Positions 1-5,422 of a stretch of DNA of 9,949 nt are shown piece by piece (the first letter of the stretch is position 1; each line of letters begins with the position of its first letter). The stretch covers positions 1 to 9,949 of the forward strand of contig NCRO01000026.1 of NCBI GenBank assembly GCA_002849045.2. The letters are read 5' to 3'. The stretch comes from Candidatus Sediminicultor secundus (lineage in GTDB: Bacteria; Atribacterota; JS1; SB-45; 34-128). Made by a program: the position numbers and the translations under genes. The notes below the pieces were generated by a model. The model was not told the origin of the DNA, made no database searches, and saw only the letters and a list, made by a program, of their open reading frames with translations.

Positions 1-699
1 CAGGTCTAACCGACTATTTATTCCTAATATTTCCGAATAATCTTTTACTATTATATTGCCTACAGTTAATCCTTCTTTTAGTAATATCTCTACTGAATCA
101 GTTAAATAATATTCCCCTTGTTTATTATTCGGAGTAATCTTTTCTAAAGCCTGGAATAGTTTATCCTTGTTAACACAGTAAATTCCGCTGTTTACTTCGG
201 TTATTTTCTTTTTATCTGCAGATAAATCTACCTCTTCGATTATTCCTTTTATTTCACCTTTTTTATCTCTGATAATCCTACCATAACCTTTAGGGTTTTT
301 TAATATTGTAGAGACCAAGGTACAGCAAAAATTATTAGCCTGGTGATATTTCAAGAGCTTTTTTAGAGTTTTGACCGTTAAAAAGGGGACGTCGCCGGAT
401 AAAATCAGCACATCTCCTTTAAAATTAGACAATAATTTCTTAGTTTGTAAAACTGCATGGGCAGTTCCTAACTGTTCTTTTTGTTCTACATACTCTATTT
501 TATCACCAATTAATTTTCTTATCTGATCGCTTTTATAACCAACTATTAATATCTTTCTTTTTGCTTCGAGTTGATAAATTGTGTCCAATACATAATTTAA
601 AATTGGCTTTCCTGCAAGATTATGAAGAACTTTAGGCAGATTAGATTTCATTCTCTTGCCTTTACCTGCTGCCATAATAATTACAGCAGTATTTCCCAT
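1..699 (-). CDS. glmU: GlmU, bifunctional UDP-GlcNAc pyrophosphorylase / GlcN-1-P acetyltransferase, N-terminal part
   Basis: Makes UDP-N-acetylglucosamine for peptidoglycan and other envelope polymers, in the cytoplasm. The frame is open for 233 codons and runs off the left edge, so only the uridylyltransferase domain is visible; the family is normally about 450 residues, with a C-terminal left-handed beta-helix acetyltransferase domain that must lie outside the window. Visible motifs: nucleotide-binding AAGKGKRM at 10-17 followed by LPKVL, QLGTAHA at 75-81, metal-binding Asp in LSGDVP near 103, NPKGYGRI at 135-142, EVNSGIY near 168-174, GEYYLTD near 195-201, and GINSRLDL at the edge, whose Asn is the usual second metal ligand. 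The ATG at 699 is preceded by GGAGGT at good spacing; an ATG at 705 directly abuts that motif and is less likely. Upstream lies the group II intron, then tRNA-Gln and spoVG; a spoVG-glmU pairing is common in Firmicutes. Confidence 0.97.
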   Translation of the reverse strand, partial: MGNTAVIIMAAGKGKRMKSNLPKVLHNLAGKPILNYVLDTIYQLEAKRKILIVGYKSDQIRKLIGDKIEYVEQKEQLGTAHAVLQTKKLLSNFKGDVLILSGDVPFLTVKTLKKLLKYHQANNFCCTLVSTILKNPKGYGRIIRDKKGEIKGIIEEVDLSADKKKITEVNSGIYCVNKDKLFQALEKITPNNKQGEYYLTDSVEILLKEGLTVGNIIVKDYSEILGINSRLDL

Positions 700-717
700 A
701 ATCATACCTCCAATAAT

Positions 718-752
718 TAGTCGTTAGTCGATAGTGAATAGTCGTTAGTATA
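718..752. repeat. Heptamer array, TAGTNNN family, 5 units
   Basis: Five consecutive 7-nt units all begin TAGT (variants TAGTCGT, TAGTCGA, TAGTGAA, TAGTATA). The array lies between the intron 3' end and the glmU ribosome binding site and would fall in the 5' leader of glmU. The same family recurs at 2848-2882, 4198-4218, 5266-5300, 5985-6019, 7490-7510 and 8338-8351. Confidence 0.9.
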
Positions 753-774
753 AACATAAAATAAGAAACTGATT

Positions 775-814
775 GTCACGGTAGGACAGCCAGTCACCCG
801 ACTGCCCCCGCACA
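775..814 (-). ncRNA. Group II intron domain VI and 3' splice site
   Basis: Directly follows domain V. CAGUC and GACUG pair around GGGU to form the tip of the helix. Near the base, CGG/CCG and GG/CC pairs flank an unpaired UA, whose A (782) is the expected branch point. The intron would end GAC at 775, leaving seven bases after the branch point, which is within the normal range. Confidence 0.75.
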
Positions 815-847
815 GATCCCAGCGTGCGGAACTACCGCACTGGGCTC
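815..847 (-). ncRNA. Group II intron domain V
   Basis: A 33-nt element that folds like domain V: a 9-position basal helix from GAGCCCAGU against GCUGGGAUC, a two-base AC bulge, and a distal GCGG/CCGC helix with a UAGUU loop. The AGC catalytic triad is at positions 2-4. Two features are unusual: the loop is not a GNRA tetraloop, and triad base G3 faces A rather than the usual U. Confidence 0.88.
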
Positions 848-890
848 TTCAGAAATACTCGCTTCCGTAAAAGTAAAACTAATAAGATAT

Positions 891-2168
891 TTAAACTGGT
901 TGAGAAAACTCCGTAATTCTAGGTTTCTCGATGCTATAAAATTTAGTAATCTGGTTAAATATATTATAGCAAAAACTACGCTTCTGGCTACGACGATTCA
1001 ACCACTTATATAAGATTCTCATCGCTTGGAAGAAGAATGTTTGCAAACTAGCGAAATTACCGATAATCCCATAATAGTTGTAATATCCTCTTAGTTTAAC
1101 ATTAAGCAGTTTAAAGATTACCCTAAGACGAAAATTTCTGCACTTTTGGCACCATAGGGTAAACTTTTTCAAACTTGATAGTAATTTCTTCCTTGAGGTT
1201 CTCCGTTTAATGATATCCCTACCCTTGCGGCTGGTACCCCAGCGGAATTCAAAACCTAAGAATTCAAAGTAATCAGTCCCTTTCTCAAACCGACTGAATC
1301 TTATGATTCTAGTCTTATCAGGTGATAGAGAAAGACCGAACTTGTTAAGCCTTCTAATTAGTGCATTGTAGAATTCTTCTACATCATCTTTAAAACGAAA
1401 GGCACAGATAAAGTCGTCCGCATATCTACAGAGGTAGACTTCTCCTCTACAATTAGGTTTCACTTTCTTTTGAAACCAGAGGTCAAGCACATAGTGCAGA
1501 TAGATATTAGCTAATATGGGACTGACTATTCCCCCTTGTGGTGTCCCTGTCACCGGATGTAATATTTTACCATCGGTGGAGAGCACTCCTGCTTTCAGCC
1601 ATTTGGCAATTAAGTTGATAAATGGTTTATCATCAATCCTCTCTTCTAACATCTTGAGTAACCACTGGTGATCGATATGGTCAAAGAATCCTTGTAAATC
1701 CGCATCTAATATGTAACCATATCTTCCTCTTACTAAGGTAGTAGTTATGTCTCGTACTGCATCTTTTGCTCCAATGGTGGGACGATATCCATAACTACAG
1801 CTAAGAAAGTCTTGTTCATAAATCGCCTCAAGTATTCTGGCTACTGCCTTTTGTATCAGTTTGTCACCTATAGTAGGTATGCCTAAAGATCGGTGCCTCC
1901 CATTACTTTTAGGGATGTACACCCTTCTTACCAGTTTTGCCCGATACCGTTTCTCTTTTAGGCTCTTAACTAATCCTTGGATATTGCTAAGTAGATTTAT
2001 CTCAAATTCTTTAGTTGATATCCTATCTACTCCTGAGGCTGCCTTGCTGTTCAGGTATTTGCAAGAATCTAGGAGATTCTCTTCGTTTAGAAGCCGATAA
2101 AGATCACGGAATCGATGTTTCTTATTCAGTTTTGCCTTCTTTGCTATTCCCTGCAGGGAGGTTTGCAT
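891..2168 (-). CDS. ltrA: Group II intron-encoded reverse transcriptase/maturase (LtrA family)
   Basis: 425 residues. The protein assists intron splicing as a maturase and copies intron RNA into DNA for retrohoming. The N-terminal RT0-like region precedes AASGVDRIS (RT1 region, 43-51). Then come the fingers/palm motifs: IPKSNGRHRSLGIPT at 85-99, the ILDADLQGFFDHIDH region at 153-167, GTPQGGIVSPILANIYL at 208-224, and the catalytic YADD at 249-252. A primer-grip-like FLGFEFRW lies near 303-310. The X/maturase domain includes LRGYYNYYG at 359-367 and a basic C-terminal stretch. There is no zinc-binding HNH endonuclease domain after the maturase domain, so the element is an endonuclease-minus type that probably relies on nicked or replicating DNA for mobility. 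Start: ATG preceded by GGAGG five bases upstream. All RT motifs are intact and there is no frameshift, so the protein may be functional. It lies inside intron domain IV. Confidence 0.97.
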   Translation of the reverse strand: MQTSLQGIAKKAKLNKKHRFRDLYRLLNEENLLDSCKYLNSKAASGVDRISTKEFEINLLSNIQGLVKSLKEKRYRAKLVRRVYIPKSNGRHRSLGIPTIGDKLIQKAVARILEAIYEQDFLSCSYGYRPTIGAKDAVRDITTTLVRGRYGYILDADLQGFFDHIDHQWLLKMLEERIDDKPFINLIAKWLKAGVLSTDGKILHPVTGTPQGGIVSPILANIYLHYVLDLWFQKKVKPNCRGEVYLCRYADDFICAFRFKDDVEEFYNALIRRLNKFGLSLSPDKTRIIRFSRFEKGTDYFEFLGFEFRWGTSRKGRDIIKRRTSRKKLLSSLKKFTLWCQKCRNFRLRVIFKLLNVKLRGYYNYYGIIGNFASLQTFFFQAMRILYKWLNRRSQKRSFCYNIFNQITKFYSIEKPRITEFSQPV

Positions 2169-2655
2169 TTGTTCCTCCAGTCCTACTTGCCCGGCAAATG
2201 TTTCCTTTGCAGGCTACGTATTCTGTCAACCCCTTCCTCGTTGCTTGAGTACTATGGGCTGATCCGAATCCCTATAAGCCGTTAGTTACCCTCTCTTTCT
2301 ATCGGGTAGACTTACCTTAGGTAAGGAGCTTATAGGGTCTCCCAAGTTCTCTATATTTCTCTGCAGACATGCCACAGGCTGATACCCCGACAGACCCTCC
2401 AGAATCTTGCCATATACGATTCTTTAGTGTAGGCTTCCGTCACTAAAACAACGTTGCCACCTGCATTAATCTATTTTACGAGGCTGGATATCCTTTCAGG
2501 AAGTACGGTCTTCCTTGTGGCCTACCTGCTTCCCTGTGTACGCTTCATCTAATGGTTACCCATTTTAATGCAACACTCAGTATGGGTGGTTGGCTAGACC
2601 TTACCCAACAGGGACTTTCACCCTGTAAGAAATATAGAGCTTTCTTGGCGCTCTT

Positions 2656-2791
2656 TGGTTTATAGTTTTTAGTTTTTAGATAAAGAAATTAGTTATCAAT
2701 ATATAATTAAAAGCTTAAAACTAAAAGCAAAAAACCATAATTCAAACTCTTAATTAGTCGTTAGTATTAAATACAAGATATAAGATAATTT
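2656..2791. repeat. Mixed heptamer arrays beside the intron 5' end
   Basis: Two phased blocks. The first (about 2656-2697) has units such as TGGTTTA and TAGTTTT. The second (about 2708-2791) drifts through TAAAAGC, CAAACTC, GTCGTTA and ATACAAG-type units. The first block closely matches 5315-5349 near rsmA, so the intron landed in or beside a repeat array. No ORF or RNA gene is seen between the intron and tRNA-Gln (2654-3147), only repeats. Confidence 0.8.
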
Positions 2792-2847
2792 AGTTACCCA
2801 ATCTACCAATTCACCAATTCTCTAATTGACCGATTTGCCAATTAAAT
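2792..2847. repeat. Octamer array, AATTNACC family, 7 units
   Basis: Seven 8-nt units in perfect phase, including AATCTACC, AATTCACC, AATTGACC and GATTTGCC. This is an 8-nt counterpart of the heptamer arrays and joins the TAGT heptamers at 2848 without a gap. Related octamers occur at 2906-2945, 4132-4175 and 6071-6110. Confidence 0.85.
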
Positions 2848-2896
2848 TAGTCGTTAGTCGTTAGTAAATAGTCGTTAGTATTAAATGCAAGATGCA
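2848..2896. repeat. Heptamer array, TAGT family drifting to AGATGCA
   Basis: Seven phased 7-nt units. Five start with TAGT (TAGTCGT, TAGTAAA, TAGTATT), followed by AAATGCA and AGATGCA. The same drift from TAGT units to RRATGCA-like units occurs at 5985-6061. Confidence 0.88.
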
Positions 2897-2905
2897 ATTT
2901 TATTT

Positions 2906-2957
2906 AGTTACTTGGTTACCCGGTTTACCAGTTGGCCAGTTATAAGATATAAGATAA
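2906..2957. repeat. Octamer array, GGTTACCC family, then ATAAGAT heptamers
   Basis: Five 8-nt units in phase, including AGTTACTT, GGTTACCC, GGTTTACC and AGTTGGCC, followed by ATAAGAT repeated with a 7-nt period. It shows an 8-to-7 switch in unit length inside one spacer. Confidence 0.8.
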
Positions 2958-3008
2958 AACCGCAGGACAGACCCGCCTGTCTATAATGCTATTTCCGTTT
3001 CTTTCTTA

Positions 3009-3073
3009 TGTCACTCCCATGAAAATGGGAATCCATCTTAGTCATTACGAACGGAATAAGTGCGGCAATCTTA
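3009..3073. repeat. REP-like palindrome followed by a GTCATT-type dispersed repeat
   Basis: TCCCAT and ATGGGA form a 6-bp stem around a GAAA loop at 3015-3030, inside a context (TGTCACT before, ATCCATCTT after) resembling the widespread intergenic GTCATTCCCGCGAAAGCGGGAAT palindrome family. Next, 3041-3073 begins GTCATTACGAACGG and ends GGCAATCTT, like a decayed copy of another common bacterial dispersed repeat (GTCATTGCGAG ... GCAATCT). The family comparison is from memory. Confidence 0.6.
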
Positions 3074-3074
3074 T

Positions 3075-3102
3075 CTAAAAACTATAAACTAAGAACTAAA
3101 AA
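3075..3102. repeat. Heptamer array, CTAAAAA family, 4 units
   Basis: Four phased units CTAAAAA, CTATAAA, CTAAGAA and CTAAAAA, downstream (in transcription) of tRNA-Gln. It is the reverse-complement family of the array at 5301-5335. Confidence 0.8.
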
Positions 3103-3147
3103 CCAGTTTTATACTTTAACTAATTAACGAATCAAAATTAATTTATA

Positions 3148-3222
3148 TGGCTGGGGCGGAAGGGTTCGAACCTTCGAATGCGGGATCCAAATTCCCGTGC
3201 CTTACCACTTGGCTACGCCCCA
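3148..3222 (-). tRNA. tRNA-Gln (anticodon UUG)
   Basis: A 75-nt cloverleaf with acceptor TGGGGCG/CGCCCCA, discriminator G and an encoded CCA. The anticodon stem CGGGA/TCCCG encloses loop ATTTGGA, giving UUG; T-arm GAAGG/CCTTC has loop TTCGAAC. It reads glutamine codons CAA/CAG. It starts only 29 nt past the spoVG stop, with no promoter or terminator visible between, so it is probably co-transcribed with spoVG. A tRNA-Gln near ispE and prs is a known arrangement in other bacteria (recollection), so this may be an old association. Confidence 0.97.
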
Positions 3223-3251
3223 AACCAAGAACTTTTAATCTTGTAACTTAC

Positions 3252-3686
3252 TTAAAATAGACCTTCTTCTTTCTTCTCAGTCTCTTCTTCCGCTACTGTT
3301 TCTTCCTCTGTTTTTTCTTTTTCTTCTTCTTTACTTTCTTCTTCTTTTTCTTCTTCTTTTTCTTCTACCTTTTCTTCTTCTTTTTCTTCTACTTTAGCTT
3401 CCACTTTAACTTGGGGAGCTTCTTCCAGTTCCCTGTTATAAACATCTAAAACTGCATTTTGAATCTTTTCTCTGATCTCGGTATTTATAGGATGGGCAAT
3501 ATCCTTATGATCTCCATTGGGGAGTCTCTTGCTGGGCATTGCTACAAACATGCCCTTAGTGCCATCAATAACCCGTAAATCATGCACTACAAAAGAATCA
3601 TCGAAAGTAACTGATACATAAGCTCTTAATTTTCCTTCTGTTTCTATTTTTCTAAGTCTAACATCTGTAATTTCCACTTGATACAC
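3252..3686 (-). CDS. spoVG: SpoVG-family nucleic-acid-binding regulator with a long acidic tail
   Basis: 144 residues. Residues 1-88 are a complete SpoVG domain: the [11 protein letters not shown] opening, [18 protein letters not shown] at 23-40, [22 protein letters not shown] at 47-68 and a C-terminal helix ending DVYNREL. SpoVG proteins bind DNA and RNA and act as global regulators of sporulation, septation, virulence or other surface functions, depending on species. Family members are usually about 85-100 residues. Here residues 89-144 add a low-complexity Glu/Lys tail with an 8-residue VEEKEEEK unit twice in tandem (99-114). The start is GTG at 3686, with AAAAGG about three to eight bases upstream. 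A 400-nt leader separates it from a strong promoter at 4093-4121. tRNA-Gln follows by 29 nt; glmU is the next standard gene. The family call is certain; the role of the tail is unknown. Confidence 0.96.
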   Translation of the reverse strand: MYQVEITDVRLRKIETEGKLRAYVSVTFDDSFVVHDLRVIDGTKGMFVAMPSKRLPNGDHKDIAHPINTEIREKIQNAVLDVYNRELEEAPQVKVEAKVEEKEEEKVEEKEEEKEEESKEEEKEKTEEETVAEEETEKKEEGLF

Positions 3687-3758
3687 CGCCTTTTCTTATT
3701 TTCAATTTTAGTTTTTAAAATTATCACAATTAACTATATTTCTTATCTGTAGCTGCTT

Positions 3759-3785
3759 ATTATATGTGCAACCTATCCCTGTTAA
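3759..3785 (-). promoter_or_regulatory. Possible spoVG-proximal promoter
   Basis: A perfect TATAAT (3764-3759) lies 15 nt after TTAACA (3785-3780). The -10 is good, but the spacer is short and the -35 imperfect. It would give a leader of about 65 nt for spoVG. AT-rich DNA produces such matches by chance. Confidence 0.3.
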
Positions 3786-3825
3786 TCTACTACCAGGTCT
3801 ACTGGTTTAATAAAATAAAGTTGTA

Positions 3826-3900
3826 CTCCTAACTATAACCTCCTAATCATTCATTTTGACTAATTTACTCCAGATTATTCACATAGTTGCTATTACCTCC
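3826..3900 (-). promoter_or_regulatory. Cluster of orphan Shine-Dalgarno motifs with minimal ORFs in the spoVG leader
   Basis: Within 75 nt the minus strand holds four SD-like cores: GGAGGT at 3900, GGAG at 3871, GGAGG at 3843 and GGAG at 3829. The first is followed at 10-nt spacing by ATG TGA (a start-stop pair at 3884-3879), the second by a three-codon ORF (ATG AAT GAT TAG at 3854-3843). None leads to a usable gene. It could be a translational regulatory leader or the remnant of a lost gene, for example in the place where ispE sits elsewhere. Confidence 0.4.
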
Positions 3901-3924
3901 CTATTTCAGTAAATGTTTAAGTAT

Positions 3925-3964
3925 TTATTAAAAAATAAACACAGCAATAATAACTACTGTGTTT
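3925..3964 (-). terminator. Terminator-like hairpin in the spoVG leader
   Basis: AAACACAG (3964-3957) pairs perfectly with CTGTGTTT (3944-3937) around a 12-nt loop and is followed by ATTTTTT. The 8-bp stem plus U tract fits an AT-rich intrinsic terminator. It lies between the promoter at 4093-4121 and spoVG, so it would either end a short ~150-nt transcript or act as an attenuator. Confidence 0.6.
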
Positions 3965-3978
3965 CTGGAATAATCTAT

Positions 3979-4050
3979 TTAATATTTAAATTTTTCTCTT
4001 CTCAATGAATTATATCTGCCTTTAGTTTCTGCAATGTTAATAGTTAGCAC
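3979..4050 (-). CDS. Candidate 23-codon micro-ORF in the spoVG leader
   Basis: A GTG start at 4050 is preceded by AGGGA at about 7-nt spacing and runs 23 codons to TAA; the basic C-terminus ends RREKFKY. It sits about 36 nt after the predicted transcription start of the strong promoter at 4093-4121, and its stop is 14 nt before the terminator-like hairpin at 3964, so promoter, SD, ORF and terminator line up in the right order. The frame stays open for a further ten codons upstream but offers no better start. I do not recognise the peptide. It could be a real small protein, a leader peptide coupled to attenuation of spoVG, or a chance frame in AT-rich DNA. Confidence 0.35.
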   Translation of the reverse strand: MLTINIAETKGRYNSLRREKFKY

Positions 4051-4092
4051 TGTCAATTCCCTGTTCTTTTCTATAAGGTTTTAGTTGAAAAA

Positions 4093-4121
4093 ATTATAAC
4101 ATGATAGAATTTTATTGTCAA
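4093..4121 (-). promoter_or_regulatory. Consensus housekeeping sigma promoter for the micro-ORF/spoVG leader
   Basis: TTGACA (4121-4116), exactly 17 nt, then TATAAT (4098-4093): a perfect match to the bacterial sigma-70/sigma-A consensus. Transcription should start near 4086, giving a leader of about 400 nt before the spoVG GTG. It is the strongest promoter in the window. Confidence 0.88.
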
Positions 4122-4131
4122 AAAAAGTAAT

Positions 4132-4218
4132 AATTCGCCAATTAACCGATTAGTTTACCGGTCTGCCAGTCGACAGGACCGGTCCGTCAGTCTAGATTAG
4201 TCGTTAGTGGATAGTATC
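4132..4218. repeat. Octamer array followed by TAGT heptamers
   Basis: 8-nt units AATTCGCC, AATTAACC, GGTCTGCC and AGTCGACA with one irregular unit, a G+C-rich patch containing the palindrome GGACCGGTCC, then three TAGT heptamers (TAGTCGT, TAGTGGA, TAGTATC) at 4198-4218. It lies just upstream of the 4093-4121 promoter. Confidence 0.7.
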
Positions 4219-4223
4219 AGAGC

Positions 4224-4356
4224 GTAAAGTTTAAAGCTAAAAACGCAAAACCAAAACTTTAAATTGAAGAAAAAGTTTTGAATTTTGAATTATGGTTTTT
4301 CGCTTTTCGCTTTAAGTTTTTAGTTTAATGCTGGCGCGATACTCGATACGAATAAG
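4224..4356. repeat. Heptamer array of 19 units with internal inverted symmetry
   Basis: Nineteen 7-nt units run in one phase. The left part is A-rich (TTAAAGC, TAAAAAC, CAAAACT), the centre and right part T-rich (GAATTTT, GGTTTTT, CGCTTTT, AGTTTTT), and the end is GCGATAC/TCGATAC. The two halves are roughly reverse complements (AAAGC/GCTTT, AAAACC/GGTTTT, AAAACTT/AAGTTTT), so the region could form a long imperfect hairpin just past the rsmA stop codon. No typical U tract follows on the minus strand. Confidence 0.8.
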
Positions 4357-4365
4357 GTTACTGAC

Positions 4366-5247
4366 TTATTCATAGCTTTTTCCCATTGCTACACTTAGTT
4401 TAGCAAATTCTTCTAAAGTCAGGGTTTCTCCCCTGCGGTTCTTATCAATACTTGTTTCAGTTAAAATATTTTCTATTTCCGCTTTAGCGAGCACTTCCTT
4501 AAAATAGTTAGACAAAGAATTAATTAATCTTTTTCTCCTTTGTTGAAAGGAAGCTCTAATAATATTAAAAAATAGTTTCTCGTTACCTACTTTTACTTGC
4601 GGTTTTTTATAGATATCTAATTTTATTATCATCGAACTCACTTTAGGCTGGGGGTAAAATACTGTAGATGGGACAGTATGTACTTTTTGGGGTTTAGAGT
4701 AATATTGGGCAACAAGGGATAATATGCCATAATTCTTATTTCCTGCTTGGGCCATTAATCTTTCTCCTACCTCTTTCTGAACCAGAAATACAGCTAATTT
4801 TAAATATCGATTAAGTTCAAGAATCTGTCTTATTAATGATATGGAGATGTAGTAAGGAAGGTTTCCCACTATTTTTTCAATTTTTCCACCTTTTTTTCTT
4901 TTCTGCTCAAAAAAATTAAGCAGATCAAATTTCATAACATCTTCAAAAATAATCTCAATATTGTCAAAGGAGAAAAGACTTTCTTTTAGGAGGGGCGCTA
5001 ATTTTTTATCTTTCTCAACAGATATAACCTGTTTGACCAGGGGGGATAATGCAGAGGTTAAAGTTCCAATACCTGTGCCAATTTCTAAAATGCAATCTTC
5101 CTTATTTAATTTTAGTGAATTAACAATTATTTGCAAGGTGTTTTGATCTACTAAAAAATTCTGGCCTAACCTTTTTTTGCACTTAAAATCGTATTTAGTA
5201 AGAAGTCTGGTAACTTCTGCAGGAGAAGTCAGTTTAGGATTGCTCAT
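4366..5247 (-). CDS. rsmA: RsmA/KsgA, 16S rRNA (adenine1518-N6/adenine1519-N6)-dimethyltransferase
   Basis: 293 residues, normal for the family. It transfers four methyl groups from S-adenosylmethionine to two adjacent adenines in the 3'-terminal hairpin of 16S rRNA, a late quality-control step in 30S assembly. Motifs: KKRLGQNFLVD at 24-34, SAM-binding ILEIGTGIGTLT at 53-64, VEKD at 77-80, EDVMKFD at 102-108, catalytic NLPYY at 129-133, QKEVGERLMA near 157-166, the PSTVFYPQPKVSSM region at 193-206, and the C-terminal FQQRRKRLINSL helix at 234-245. The ATG at 5247 has a modest SD (AAGGCG) about nine bases upstream. No clear promoter is seen; the 316-nt upstream spacer is mostly heptamer repeat, so it may be read from the tRNA promoter. 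In Firmicutes the next genes would include ispE before spoVG; no such gene is here. Confidence 0.97.
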   Translation of the reverse strand: MSNPKLTSPAEVTRLLTKYDFKCKKRLGQNFLVDQNTLQIIVNSLKLNKEDCILEIGTGIGTLTSALSPLVKQVISVEKDKKLAPLLKESLFSFDNIEIIFEDVMKFDLLNFFEQKRKKGGKIEKIVGNLPYYISISLIRQILELNRYLKLAVFLVQKEVGERLMAQAGNKNYGILSLVAQYYSKPQKVHTVPSTVFYPQPKVSSMIIKLDIYKKPQVKVGNEKLFFNIIRASFQQRRKRLINSLSNYFKEVLAKAEIENILTETSIDKNRRGETLTLEEFAKLSVAMGKSYE

Positions 5248-5265
5248 TAGCTGTTCGCCTTTTTA

Positions 5266-5370
5266 TAGTCGATAGTGAATAGTCGTTAGTCGTTAGTATG
5301 CGGTTTTTAGTTCTTGGTTTATAGTTTTTGGATAAGAAAAATTAGTTGTCAGCTCTTAGTTCTCGGTTCT
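5266..5370. repeat. Heptamer array of 15 units upstream of rsmA
   Basis: Fifteen 7-nt units in unbroken phase. They begin with the TAGT family (TAGTCGA, TAGTGAA, TAGTCGT) and drift to NRGTTNN forms such as TAGTTCT, TGGTTTA and CGGTTCT. Nearly every unit keeps purine-G at positions 2-3. It begins 18 nt upstream of the rsmA start codon, just past its ribosome binding site. Confidence 0.9.
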
Positions 5371-5382
5371 AATTCATTATAA

Positions 5383-5406
5383 GGGCGTATAGCAATAAGC
5401 TCCTAC
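5383..5406. repeat. Decayed copy of the GGGCGTAT REP-like hairpin
   Basis: GGGCGTATAGCAATA followed by AGCTCCTAC matches the right half of the doublet at 8445-8467 with a few substitutions that weaken the palindrome. It is the second copy of this family in the window. Confidence 0.55.
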
Positions 5407-5422
5407 CTGTTTTGGGTTTTCT

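Larger units (their letters stand above)
775..2653 (-). mobile_element. Group II intron (ribozyme plus RT/maturase ORF)
   Basis: A self-splicing retroelement of about 1.88 kb. On the minus strand it begins near 2653 with GAGCG, one base off the usual GUGYG start, followed by a short helix (AGAGC pairing with GCTCT around GCCAAGAAA) and about 480 nt of structured RNA for domains I-III. The RT ORF sits in domain IV, domain V is at 847-815, and domain VI follows with a bulged A at 782, seven bases from a 3' end of GAC at 775. The AGC triad of domain V argues against class IIC. It looks richer in G+C than its surroundings and contains none of the heptamer repeats that flank it on both sides, which supports recent insertion. 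It lies in the same direction as tRNA-Gln and glmU, so it could splice from a transcript crossing that interval. The 3' boundary is well supported; the 5' boundary is inferred from the GAGCG motif and could be off by a few bases. Confidence 0.87.

Noticed and set aside
706..775. Promoter for glmU between the intron and the gene
   Set aside because: TATACT is present but has no -35 element at suitable spacing; the region is mostly TAGT heptamers.
891..1000. HNH endonuclease domain at the end of the intron protein
   Set aside because: The protein ends shortly after the maturase domain; no Cys pairs or HNH motif in the last 60 residues or in frame beyond.
1861..2248. Plus-strand ORFs of 77-79 codons
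   Set aside because: Antisense to the intron reverse transcriptase and domain IV/III RNA; no support of their own.
4056..4061. A second TTGACA -35 box inside the spoVG leader
   Set aside because: No -10 match lies at 15-19 nt; the nearest TATAAT is about 36 nt away. It falls within the micro-ORF's SD region.
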